From the NCBI GenBank assembly GCA_002726445.1, contig PBSZ01000015.1, positions 1-34,021 on the forward strand: a DNA stretch of 34,021 nucleotides, in the 5' to 3' direction. Shown in pieces: positions 18,539 to 26,857 of the stretch. Under the pieces are notes generated by a model that did not search any database, was not told where the DNA came from, and saw nothing but the letters and a program-made list of their open reading frames with translations. Source of the DNA: Cellvibrionales bacterium. GTDB lineage: Bacteria > Pseudomonadota > Gammaproteobacteria > Pseudomonadales > UBA7434. Within the stretch, counting starts at the first letter, position 1; each line of letters starts with the position of its first letter. The position numbers and the translations under genes are program-made.

Positions 18539-20296
18539 ATGAAACCTCCCTTTATACCCGATGATGCCCCTTTTACTGGTGACCAAAAATCTTGGTTGGC
18601 CGGTTTTTTAGCGGGCTTACAATCTGCTAAGCAGATGGCAGATCAGCAAAATGCTTCTTTAACGGCGACTGCTGGTCAAGTCGCACCACGGCTGGATATT
18701 TTATACGGCAGTCAAACAGGTAATGCTGAAGGCGTTGCCATGGATGCTGCTAACGTGGCCAGAGCTCAAGGATTTAATCCTGTGGTTCAGGGCATGGATG
18801 ATGTGAACATAGAAGATTTTGCTCAGATGGAAAAAGTTATTTTTTCAGTCGCGACTTACGGCGAAGGTGAAATGCCCGATAACGCCGAATTATTTTGGCA
18901 GTCACTGTCTGCCAGTGATATGCCAAAATTACCGGATATGAAATTTGGCGTATTAGCCTTAGGTGACACGGGTTACGATGAGTTTTGCCAGGCCGGTAAG
19001 CTTATTGATATGCGTTTAGAGCAATTAGGTGCGACCCGCTTAGTTGACCGCGTTGACTGTGATGTTGATTTTGAAGATATTGCTGAAGAGTGGATTAATA
19101 CTACCATACCGTTAGCAAATGATGGCGATGCCATAGCAACGGCTATTCCGGTTCAGGCCGAATCAGCAGTGGTAAAATCCATTTGGAATCGAAAAAATCC
19201 TTACCCGGCTACGGTCACAAAGAATCTATTGTTGTCAGCGGAAGGCTCGGCTAAAGAAATTCGTCATTTTGAAATTGACCTTGGTGATAGTGACTTAAGT
19301 TATGAGGTCGGGGATGCCCTTAATGTGATGCCGATCAATGATGCTGACTTAGTTGAAGCTTTGCTGGCTTATTTTTCATTGCCTGCTGACAGCTTACTCG
19401 ATGGGCAGGAGCAACCACTGGGCGAGCTATTGACATACAAGTACGAGATTTCAACGCCTTCTAAAGAGCTTATCGCTGCGGTAGAAAAAATTGCTGATCA
19501 TGATGCCTTTAGTCATGTGTTTAAGAATGGTGACAAAGAAGCATTAGCAGACTTCTTATGGGCGAAGGATATTCTTGATTTACTGCAATTGACAGAAAAA
19601 GTGAGTTTCACTGCTGAGGAATTCTTGAGCTTACTTAAGCCGTTACAGCATCGAGCGTATTCAATATCCTCCAGTGTTAATAAACATCCCGGCTCCGTTC
19701 ACTTAACTGTGGCGGCGGTGCGATGGTCCTATGAATCAAGGCAGCATTTAGGTGTTTGTTCAACGTTTCTCGCTGATCGAGTTGCCGAGGGCGATAAGGC
19801 CGGTATCTTTATCTCTACCAATAAATCATTTCGTATCCCCGCTGACGACACTGCGCCAATGATTATGGTGGGCCCAGGAACCGGCATTGCGCCGTTTAGA
19901 GCTTTCTTAGAGGAGCGGCAGGTGCGTCAAGCAACAGGGCCAAATTGGCTTTTCTTTGGCGATCAAACTCGTGCTGCTGATTTTATTTATCAAGATGAAT
20001 TGTCTGCGATGCAAGAGCAAGGTGTATTAACTCGACTTGATTTGGCCTTTTCTAGAGATCAGGCCGAGAAGATTTATGTGCAGCATAAAATGAAACAACA
20101 TGGCGCCGAACTTTTTTCATGGTTAGAGCAGGGCGGTTACTTTTATGTCTGTGGTGATGCAACCCGAATGGCGCGTGATGTTGATCAAGCGCTTGCCGAT
20201 GTAATTGCGCAACACGGCACGATGAATGCTGAAAAAGCCACCGATTATGTTAATAATCTTAAACGTGAAAAACGTTATCTACGCGATGTTTATTAA
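18539..20296 (+). CDS. CysJ-like NADPH diflavin reductase in the gltD position
   Basis: The 585-residue protein is an FMN/FAD diflavin reductase. It has an N-terminal helix region (PFTGDQKSWLAGFLAGL), a flavodoxin domain with phosphate loop YGSQTGNAEG (56-65), the FAD domain with the RAYS motif, and the NADPH-binding half with GPGTGIAPFRAFLEERQ, NWLFFGDQ and YFYVCGDATRMARDVDQAL, ending in KRYLRDVY with the C-terminal aromatic residue that stacks on FAD in this family. It is very close to CysJ, the flavoprotein of sulfite reductase (599 residues in E. coli), but no cysI lies nearby. It starts 9 bases after the gltB stop, with GAGAA upstream, so it is probably co-translated with gltB. I infer that it supplies electrons to this GltB in place of GltD. 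It might instead, or also, be the CysJ of the cell. Confidence 0.85.
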   Translation: MKPPFIPDDAPFTGDQKSWLAGFLAGLQSAKQMADQQNASLTATAGQVAPRLDILYGSQTGNAEGVAMDAANVARAQGFNPVVQGMDDVNIEDFAQMEKVIFSVATYGEGEMPDNAELFWQSLSASDMPKLPDMKFGVLALGDTGYDEFCQAGKLIDMRLEQLGATRLVDRVDCDVDFEDIAEEWINTTIPLANDGDAIATAIPVQAESAVVKSIWNRKNPYPATVTKNLLLSAEGSAKEIRHFEIDLGDSDLSYEVGDALNVMPINDADLVEALLAYFSLPADSLLDGQEQPLGELLTYKYEISTPSKELIAAVEKIADHDAFSHVFKNGDKEALADFLWAKDILDLLQLTEKVSFTAEEFLSLLKPLQHRAYSISSSVNKHPGSVHLTVAAVRWSYESRQHLGVCSTFLADRVAEGDKAGIFISTNKSFRIPADDTAPMIMVGPGTGIAPFRAFLEERQVRQATGPNWLFFGDQTRAADFIYQDELSAMQEQGVLTRLDLAFSRDQAEKIYVQHKMKQHGAELFSWLEQGGYFYVCGDATRMARDVDQALADVIAQHGTMNAEKATDYVNNLKREKRYLRDVY

Positions 20297-20326
20297 TCTC
20301 ACAGTTGTTTTATCAAGCGACCTCAC

Positions 20327-21400
20327 ATGCCTGTATTAAAAAACGATCGTTTTATTCGTGCGCTGCTTCGCCAACCGGTAGATGCTACGCCGGTGTGGAT
20401 GATGCGGCAGGCAGGCCGTTATCTACCAGAATACCGTGCTACAAGGGCTAAAGCAGGCGATTTTTTATCGCTATGCAAAAATACAGAATTAGCAACGGAA
20501 GTGACATTACAACCCTTGCAACGTTTTCCTTTAGATGCCGCTATTTTATTTTCAGATATTTTAACTATTCCCGATGCCATGGGGCTAGGGCTCTATTTTG
20601 CCGAAGGTGAAGGACCTAAATTCCAGCGACCGCTTAGTTCGCAGGCCGATATTGAAAATCTATCAGTCGATGTGTTGAGTGATTTGCGTTATGTGATGGA
20701 TGCGGTCACTATGATTCGCCAGACCTTAGGCGGCTCAGTGCCATTAATTGGTTTTACTGGTAGTCCCTGGACCTTAGCCACGTATATGGTTGAAGGTGGC
20801 TCGACTCGTGAATTTAAAAAGATTAAGCGTTTACTTTATACCAATCCAACCGCCATGCACCTGCTGTTAAATAAGTTGGCGATAGTCGTGACTGATTATT
20901 TGAATGCGCAGATTGATGCCGGCGCGCAAGTGGTGCAAATATTTGATACCTGGGGCGGTGTCCTCAGTCATGACAGCTATTTGGAATTCTCGCTGGCTTA
21001 TATTCAGAAGATCATTGCCGGCTTAAAGCTAAATCGACCGGATGGTTCGATCGTGCCTGTTATTGCTTTTACTAAAGGTGGAGCGCCTTGGTTAGAGGCT
21101 ATCAGCCAATGCGGTTGCCATGCGGTAGGCCTTGATTGGACGGTCGATCTCGGTGTCGCAAGAGCTAAAATAGGATCAAAAGTAGCCTTGCAGGGTAACA
21201 TGGACCCCAATATATTACTGGCGCCTATCCCTGTCATTGAGCAAGAAGTGAAACGACTGCTCGGCTCTTATGGCCAGCACAGTGCTGGCAATGGCCACGT
21301 ATTTAATCTTGGCCATGGGATTACACCTGACGTTGAGCCCGAACATGCAGCGGCCTTTATTGAAGCGGTTAAGCAGTTTTCCCCGCATTATCATCAGTAG
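20327..21400 (+). CDS. hemE: Uroporphyrinogen decarboxylase
   Basis: Removes four carboxyl groups from uroporphyrinogen III to give coproporphyrinogen III in heme synthesis, cytosolic and cofactor-free. The 357-residue protein is full length with all signature regions: [15 protein letters not shown] (from about residue 23), [12 protein letters not shown] with the active-site Asp, [16 protein letters not shown], and the C-terminal [12 protein letters not shown]. It follows the reductase gene after 30 bases on the same strand and keeps the gltBD-hemE neighbourhood known from Pseudomonas. Confidence 0.97.
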   Translation: MPVLKNDRFIRALLRQPVDATPVWMMRQAGRYLPEYRATRAKAGDFLSLCKNTELATEVTLQPLQRFPLDAAILFSDILTIPDAMGLGLYFAEGEGPKFQRPLSSQADIENLSVDVLSDLRYVMDAVTMIRQTLGGSVPLIGFTGSPWTLATYMVEGGSTREFKKIKRLLYTNPTAMHLLLNKLAIVVTDYLNAQIDAGAQVVQIFDTWGGVLSHDSYLEFSLAYIQKIIAGLKLNRPDGSIVPVIAFTKGGAPWLEAISQCGCHAVGLDWTVDLGVARAKIGSKVALQGNMDPNILLAPIPVIEQEVKRLLGSYGQHSAGNGHVFNLGHGITPDVEPEHAAAFIEAVKQFSPHYHQ

Positions 21401-21431
21401 ACAATTAATTAATAATCACTTGTCGTTATCA

Positions 21432-22250
21432 TCAGCTTAAATTTTGATTCATAGACAATGAAGGCATGGCTTCGTCAGGCGTGCCTATGACAACGGCTGG
21501 CACACCGGTAACCATTGAGTGTGCAGGAACGTCGTTAAGCACCACGCTGCCGGCACCCACTTTTGCGCCTTCCCCAATATGTATGTTACCTAAAATTTTA
21601 CTGCCGGCGCCAATCAATACCCCGGCGTCTATTTTAGGATGGCGATCTTTGGTTTCTTTGCCCGTACCGCCAAGCGTGACCGATTGCATAATTGAAACAT
21701 TGTCACCGATAACGCTGGTTTCTCCGATGACGATGCCCGTTGCATGATCGAGCATTAAACCATAACCCACTTTTGCAGCGGGGTGAATATCAACACTGAA
21801 ACAGGTCGATATACGACTTTGCAGAAACAATGCAAATTCGCGTCGTTGTTGATGCCACAGCCAATGCGCGACGCGAAAAGCTTGTAAGGCATGAAAGCCC
21901 TTATAATATAAAAATGGGGTGCCGCATTCATTACAAGCAGAATCACGATTGCGAATCGCTAAAATATCGCTAAAGGCAGCGTCTACAATGGCGCTGTCTT
22001 TTTTATAAGCTTCGCTAAATATCTCTTGCAGCGACTGCGCGGAAGCCGTGAGATTGCAGAGAAGATTAGAAAGATGGAATGATAAAGCCGTGGCGAAATC
22101 ATCATGATTGAGAATGGCTTCATCTAAGAAGTCAGCCAGTAAGGGCTCGGATTTAGCCTCTTTTTTTGCCTCTGTTAAGATACACTGCCAAATTTTTATT
22201 TTTTCACTGGCGAATTGAGCATCCGAAGGTAGTGGCGGATTGTTAATCAT
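21432..22250 (-). CDS. cysE: Serine O-acetyltransferase
   Basis: Acetylates serine with acetyl-CoA, first committed step of cysteine synthesis. The 272-residue protein has the N-terminal helical SATase domain (residues 15-115) and a left-handed beta-helix of hexapeptide repeats. The active-site block [19 protein letters not shown] includes the catalytic His, and [14 protein letters not shown] holds the second active-site His. [20 protein letters not shown] and the loop [10 protein letters not shown] complete the helix. GGGGAG 5-6 bases upstream supports the ATG at 22250. It follows the TrmB-like gene by 30 bases on the same strand and is convergent with hemE. Confidence 0.93.
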   Translation of the reverse strand: MINNPPLPSDAQFASEKIKIWQCILTEAKKEAKSEPLLADFLDEAILNHDDFATALSFHLSNLLCNLTASAQSLQEIFSEAYKKDSAIVDAAFSDILAIRNRDSACNECGTPFLYYKGFHALQAFRVAHWLWHQQRREFALFLQSRISTCFSVDIHPAAKVGYGLMLDHATGIVIGETSVIGDNVSIMQSVTLGGTGKETKDRHPKIDAGVLIGAGSKILGNIHIGEGAKVGAGSVVLNDVPAHSMVTGVPAVVIGTPDEAMPSLSMNQNLS

Positions 22251-22280
22251 AGGTGCTCCCCGAGCAACGCAAATGTCTTA

Positions 22281-23003
22281 TCAACTTTCTGATATAAGCG
22301 AATTTTGTAACTCATTGTTATTATTGTCAACAGTAAGGTCAGCGGTTAACTGCCATAGGGCATGTTGACTTTTGTGGTATTTTTTTTCGAAGTCCGACAA
22401 CCATTGATCATTTTGCACTTTCAGTAATTTTTTTTGGCTGCTAAAGCGCTGTGTGGTTAATGCGGTAGAAAATTCGTCAATATAGATAGGCCAGTTGCTT
22501 CTTATTTCAAGTTGCCCCCCCAATGCTATGATCGTTTTAAACAATGGAGAGGTATGCCAACGCCGTTTTAGATGGTGTTTTTTTGGCCATGGATTTGGGT
22601 AAAGTATAAAGTGCCGCAGTAATGTTATATTGTCATTCGCTGCCAAGCGCCAGAAATCGATAAGGTCCGCTCTAATTAAGATAAAATTAGGGTCGCTCAG
22701 CGATTGGCCAGACTTATCCGCTTGCTTAGTGAGGCGAGATAAGGACTTATCGATACCGATAATGAAGCAATCAGGGTATTGTCCAGCTAGGTTCAAAGTA
22801 CTGTTGCCATTGCCGCAACCGGAATCAAATATAATGGATGGCTTATTTATTGCAGCCATAGCTTGCTGGTAGGCCCGGCGATTATGTTCTGCAATAGGCT
22901 TTTGAAACTGCGTACGCCAATGTTTTTGAACGACTTCACTGACCTTGTCATGCGCTTCAGTTTGATTGCTGTCAACACTGCTTGAAGAGTATTCCATAGT
23001 CAT
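22281..23003 (-). CDS. TrmB-like SAM-dependent methyltransferase
   Basis: A 240-residue class I methyltransferase of the TrmB (tRNA guanine-46 N7) superfamily. The SAM site reads FDSGCGNGNSTLNLA followed by IIGIDKSLSRL. The TrmB-type signature appears as LYPNPWPKKHHLKRRWHTSP and then GGQLEIRSNWPIYIDEF. In canonical TrmB the first motif is FPDPW; here Asp is Asn, and the C-terminal part differs from E. coli TrmB, so this looks like a paralogous subfamily rather than the main tRNA enzyme. Its substrate is unknown. It is the promoter-proximal gene before cysE. A second in-frame ATG lies two codons downstream (22997). Confidence 0.8.
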   Translation of the reverse strand: MTMEYSSSSVDSNQTEAHDKVSEVVQKHWRTQFQKPIAEHNRRAYQQAMAAINKPSIIFDSGCGNGNSTLNLAGQYPDCFIIGIDKSLSRLTKQADKSGQSLSDPNFILIRADLIDFWRLAANDNITLLRHFILYPNPWPKKHHLKRRWHTSPLFKTIIALGGQLEIRSNWPIYIDEFSTALTTQRFSSQKKLLKVQNDQWLSDFEKKYHKSQHALWQLTADLTVDNNNNELQNSLISES

Positions 23004-23133
23004 GGCTTGAATAATCGTTGTTAATAAACAATCGTCAATTTGTTTATATTAGGGTTTATATTATGGCATAGTATATCATTAGATATGCATCGCTATTGCT
23101 TCAGTTGATTTAAATGCTTTAGGAACCCTGATA

Positions 23134-23856
23134 ATGCAAAAAGATTATCGACCTTACTGGATTAAAAAAACCTATTTAAGGTTTCGAAGTGGCTATGCCG
23201 AATATTTTTTGCGCCCGCGATTTAAATCCTTAGGCCAATTTGGCACCTTTATGCGGCCATGGCATATTAAGATAAATGGCGAGGGAATTTCTTTAGGTGA
23301 TTGCGCAACGATCGTGGCGGAGCCAGATCGACATGTTTCGATTGGCGTTTGGGGTGTCAGTGAAGGCGATGGCGAAATAGCTATCGGTCATTATGTGATG
23401 ATATCCCCAGGCGTAAGAATTAGCGCGGCAAATAAAATCACCATAGGCGATAGTTGCATGTTCGCTAATGGCGCTTATATTACCGACTCAGACTGGCATG
23501 GTATTTATGATCGTATGAGTCGCGATCAGTCGAGTAAGCCTGTGATCATTGAAGACAATGTTTGGGTCGGCGATCATGCCACAGTCTTAAAGGGCGTACA
23601 TATAGGAAAAAACAGTATTGTTGCAGCGGGCTCAGTGGTTACAAAAGATGTACCACAAAATACCATTGTGGCAGGCAATCCAGCGGTTAAGGTTCGTGAT
23701 CTTGATCCCGAGCAAGGATTTAAAACCCGAGGCGATTTTTTTTCTGATCCATTGGAGCATGCAAAAGAATACGATCAGATCGACCGCATGGTATTAGAAG
23801 GTAACTCGTTTTGGGTATGGCTGATTAGTCTTTTCTGGCCCGGCATAAAGAAATAA
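23134..23856 (+). CDS. Hexapeptide-repeat (LbH) acyltransferase
   Basis: A 240-residue acyltransferase of the WbbJ/maltose-acetyltransferase type. The N-terminus is basic and aromatic (RPYWIKKTYLRFR). The middle, about residues 50-190, is a left-handed beta-helix of hexapeptide repeats, with a loop DSDWHGIYDR carrying the likely catalytic His, and the closing turns IIEDNVWVGDHATVLKGVHI and SIVAAGSVVTKDVP, VAGNPAVKV. The C-terminus has a Trp-rich hydrophobic helix that may touch the membrane. Such enzymes acetylate sugars of surface polysaccharides or small molecules; the acceptor here cannot be told. AGGA about 9 bases upstream supports the ATG. It stands alone, divergent from the TrmB-like gene and convergent with the histidine kinase (5-base gap). 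Confidence 0.85.
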   Translation: MQKDYRPYWIKKTYLRFRSGYAEYFLRPRFKSLGQFGTFMRPWHIKINGEGISLGDCATIVAEPDRHVSIGVWGVSEGDGEIAIGHYVMISPGVRISAANKITIGDSCMFANGAYITDSDWHGIYDRMSRDQSSKPVIIEDNVWVGDHATVLKGVHIGKNSIVAAGSVVTKDVPQNTIVAGNPAVKVRDLDPEQGFKTRGDFFSDPLEHAKEYDQIDRMVLEGNSFWVWLISLFWPGIKK

Positions 23857-23861
23857 CACCA

Positions 23862-25481
23862 CTAATTAACCGCTTCTGTTGCGCCTAATTGTTGGCTTAT
23901 TGGCACAGTTAATTGGAAGCTTGACCCTTTGCCTACTTCACTACTGAGGCTGATATCACCTCCAATTAATTTAGTAAGGTTCATTGCTATTGATAGCCCT
24001 AGACCGGTACCAACAAATTTCCTCGTTTCACTGCCATCTATTTGCCTGAAAGGCTCAAAGATAACGGCTTGCTGCTCTGGGCTGATGCCGATACCGCTAT
24101 CGATAACGTCAATAGTTAATAGCTGTTTATTGATTGACGCCGTTAATTGAATAGAGCCTTGGTGAGTAAATTTAGCTGCGTTGCTCAACAAATTTAACAG
24201 CACCTGAAATAATTTCTTTTGATCAATGTCGATGTCTTGTTGAATATTTTCTGTATTAACAATTAATGTATTGTCATTTTTTTCGATAAGCGGTGCAATG
24301 GTATCAGCGACGGTGTTGAGTAATTCAGCGATATTAGTTTGCTGGTTATTAAGTTCCATTTTACCAGCTTCAATCTTTGATATATCTAAAATTGAATTGA
24401 TTAAACCCAATAAGTGATCTGCATTATGGGTGATTCTATCGAGGTCGCTTTGGGTATGAATAACACCTTCATCAAGCAGCAATTCTTTGACGACTTCCGA
24501 ATAGCCAATAATGCTTTGTAACGGTGTTCGGAGTTCGTGAGTGACATTGGCAAGAAACTCAGTTTTATGCTGGTTGGCCTCTAATGCAGCATCTCTCGCC
24601 TGCACTAACTCACTGGTTCTTAAGGCAACTTCCGTTTTGAGTAGATTTTTTTGACTTCGTAATTTTTGATCGCGCTCAGCTAAATTAGAGATCATTTGGT
24701 TATAAACTTCAGCGACTTTAATGATTTCTTTTGATGCATTATCGTCAATATCAGAAATTTTATAGGTGCCGTCTGATGTTTGCTCCATCACTTTAGTCAG
24801 TTTATTCATCGGCTTTAATAATCGGCGTAAGGTTAGTATTAATAGTGTGGCGAATACTAAGCCATAGCCGAGGCCGAGGCCGAGGTTTCGAATAAATAAT
24901 AACAATTGAAAGTTACGTAATTCAGATGTATCAATTTGTATGGCAACATAGCCTAGATAAATTTCTTCTATGCCCTCATCGTTTAGGCCAAAGCTATTAT
25001 CCTCTTCGCTATAAGAGGTGAATACTGGCGCAGCCACTTGCCAGGTTGCTTGGCTGGTAGAAAGAATTTGTGCAGTCTTATTTTGCCAGTCATCTTTTCC
25101 TAGTGATGACAATATTGATTCGTTAGTTTCACCCTCGGCTAAGATGACAATATTGCTATCGCTGATGACCGCAACATGTTTGATGCTCGGATAATTTAAA
25201 GTCGCTAATGCTGCTTCTTTGGCATTTTCACCGCTTTCGTAAATTAAGGCGAGCTCACTGAGCTGAGCAAAGTGCTCGGTCGCCTGCAAGCCCTCCCGTT
25301 CATAAAATGTGGAAATCATATTACTGGCGATATAGGAGTAGGCAAATGCAGCGGCAATGGCAATGATAAAACCAGTGATGGCGAAATTGATAAAAAGCTT
25401 TTTTTGAAAGCTTTGAGGATTAGTACTTTTCGCTCTTTTGCTAGCGTATGAAGACGAATTGATTGACTGTATAAAATTCAT
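23862..25481 (-). CDS. Membrane sensor histidine kinase (HAMP-HisKA-HATPase)
   Basis: The 539-residue sensor kinase has a membrane helix (about 25-50), a periplasmic sensor domain of about 140 residues that may be CHASE8-like, a second helix (about 190-220), HAMP, a coiled-coil, the HisKA dimerisation helix with phospho-acceptor His315 in THELRTPLQ, and an HATPase domain with N box (LLNLLSNAAKF), DSGIGIS and GTGLGLSIA. It has no receiver domain, and no response regulator is encoded next to it. I chose the ATG at 25481 because a perfect GGAGGG lies 4 bases upstream; an in-frame TTG at 25520 would overlap the upstream gene. It lies 10 bases after the binding-protein gene, so the two probably form one sensing unit. 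Confidence 0.92.
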   Translation of the reverse strand: MNFIQSINSSSYASKRAKSTNPQSFQKKLFINFAITGFIIAIAAAFAYSYIASNMISTFYEREGLQATEHFAQLSELALIYESGENAKEAALATLNYPSIKHVAVISDSNIVILAEGETNESILSSLGKDDWQNKTAQILSTSQATWQVAAPVFTSYSEEDNSFGLNDEGIEEIYLGYVAIQIDTSELRNFQLLLFIRNLGLGLGYGLVFATLLILTLRRLLKPMNKLTKVMEQTSDGTYKISDIDDNASKEIIKVAEVYNQMISNLAERDQKLRSQKNLLKTEVALRTSELVQARDAALEANQHKTEFLANVTHELRTPLQSIIGYSEVVKELLLDEGVIHTQSDLDRITHNADHLLGLINSILDISKIEAGKMELNNQQTNIAELLNTVADTIAPLIEKNDNTLIVNTENIQQDIDIDQKKLFQVLLNLLSNAAKFTHQGSIQLTASINKQLLTIDVIDSGIGISPEQQAVIFEPFRQIDGSETRKFVGTGLGLSIAMNLTKLIGGDISLSSEVGKGSSFQLTVPISQQLGATEAVN

Positions 25482-25491
25482 TTTCCCTCCA

Positions 25492-26505
25492 CTAGCGTTG
25501 CGTTGGGTAGATTTTATCAAATCCTGCTTGATCTGATGTGCTTAAACGAATACCAATATGTGAGCTGGTTCGTAAATTAATGGCAATACGCAGTTCTTGA
25601 GTGCCAATAATGGCGTCATTCGTTTTACCTTGAAAATGGTCAGTGGCAAATTTAGCCAGCTGGCTGCCCATTTTTTGGTGCTCAGGATAGATGGCCATTA
25701 GACCACCTAACTTTGTGTGCGATGGGTTGTTAGAAAATACCGCTAACTTTTTACTCCATGCACGCTCTAGCAACATCGGCAGTATGGTCTTAGACGGCAC
25801 AATATTCCTTAACGGTAACCAGATAGCCGAGGTGTTTGGCGTGGCATCATCTAATAATTGCTGATATGACTGAACGCCAGCCTTAATATCTTTAGCGTTA
25901 TAGCCAACAATATTAAAGCCATATTTAGGGGCGATTTTTTGTGCTTTATGGTACCACCACCCATTAAGTGATTCGTTGTATACCAGCATCACATCTTCAA
26001 TATGGGGAGCCACTCGTTTTAATTCTTTTAATGCTGCTTCAGGATCGCTGGACAAGCTGAGTGTTGGCCTCAATGACTGGTTGCCGGTAATTCCTCCAGC
26101 AATGACCAGTGTATCGATGGGTAATAATGCGGCTAAGCGGTAACTGGTATTACCCAGTGCAATCACTAGCTCACTGTTGTTTTCTAGAATATGTTGCTCA
26201 ACCATTTCAATAGACGACGCTTTATCAACCATCATAATAGAAATTTTTAGATCGCTATTCGATGTAATGCCCTCGGCAACATTTTGATAAATGTTTTTAG
26301 CGGCGCCCGTCACTAAAGGCATGATTAAGGTCGTTTTAATCGGGATATTGCTGCTGGGTTCCACAGGGCTAATGGTATTGTCAGCACCGCTTAGAGCGCT
26401 AATCATTAACAGCAGCCATAGGCAGGCCACACGCCGAAAGAACCCGCGAGCCAGTTTATTGCTTGAATAGCAAATCGCTTGCTTAGCTGCTGTTATGTGA
26501 GTCAA
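25492..26505 (-). CDS. Periplasmic substrate-binding protein (ABC_sub_bind type)
   Basis: A 337-residue exported protein with a basic N-region and hydrophobic core (about 23-38, cleavage perhaps at ALSGA/DN), followed by the two-lobe fold of the COG2984/ABC_sub_bind family (LIMPLVTGAAKNIYQNVAEG, VIALGNTSYRLAA, IEDVMLVYNESLNGWW, AIWLPLRNIVPSKTILP). No ABC permease or ATPase genes are nearby. The kinase gene follows after 10 bases, so the protein more likely presents a ligand to the kinase than feeds a transporter. The start is weak: only a TTG (26505) gives a complete signal peptide, with AGGG about 13 bases upstream. The ligand is unknown. Confidence 0.8.
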   Translation of the reverse strand: MTHITAAKQAICYSSNKLARGFFRRVACLWLLLMISALSGADNTISPVEPSSNIPIKTTLIMPLVTGAAKNIYQNVAEGITSNSDLKISIMMVDKASSIEMVEQHILENNSELVIALGNTSYRLAALLPIDTLVIAGGITGNQSLRPTLSLSSDPEAALKELKRVAPHIEDVMLVYNESLNGWWYHKAQKIAPKYGFNIVGYNAKDIKAGVQSYQQLLDDATPNTSAIWLPLRNIVPSKTILPMLLERAWSKKLAVFSNNPSHTKLGGLMAIYPEHQKMGSQLAKFATDHFQGKTNDAIIGTQELRIAINLRTSSHIGIRLSTSDQAGFDKIYPTQR

Positions 26506-26857
26506 TTGCTTGCAGTATCCCTAGCATAATTACCGTCATTGCTTAGCTTAATAAATAATCTATTCGTGTTTCTAACGCAGTAAACACTTACTTCCTGATC
26601 ATTAAGTTTGGCAGATATTTGGTAATTTGCCGCCAATATTTGATTATTTTTTAACTCATTTGTAAATAATTCATTAAAACCAATAATTTACATGACAAAC
26701 TGAAGGTAAGGCTGTAAAAATGATGGCTATAGTATGCAGAATATTATCCGATAAGCGATTGGTCTTTATTGGGGTGTTTTATTAGGCGTGGATTGATTAA
26801 TGAAGTTGATAATCAAAGCGTTTTTACCTGTGTTTATTCAAACTTAAAGGGTATTAA
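26506..26857. promoter_or_regulatory. Divergent intergenic region with 11-bp inverted repeat
   Basis: These 352 AT-rich bases lie between the binding-protein/kinase pair (minus) and the TPP enzyme (plus); no ORF is supported. The clearest element is TGTAAATAATT (26661-26671) facing AATAATTTACA (26682-26692) across 10 bases, 10 of 11 positions matching. It could be an operator for divergent promoters. A weaker ACTTA...TAAGT pair lies at about 26587-26607. I identify no specific regulator. Confidence 0.35.

Noticed and set aside
18539-20296. Calling this gene cysJ of an assimilatory sulfite reductase operon
   Set aside because: Sequence similarity is strong, but no cysI or cysH is adjacent and the gene sits directly behind gltB in the gltD position, so the symbol was withheld.
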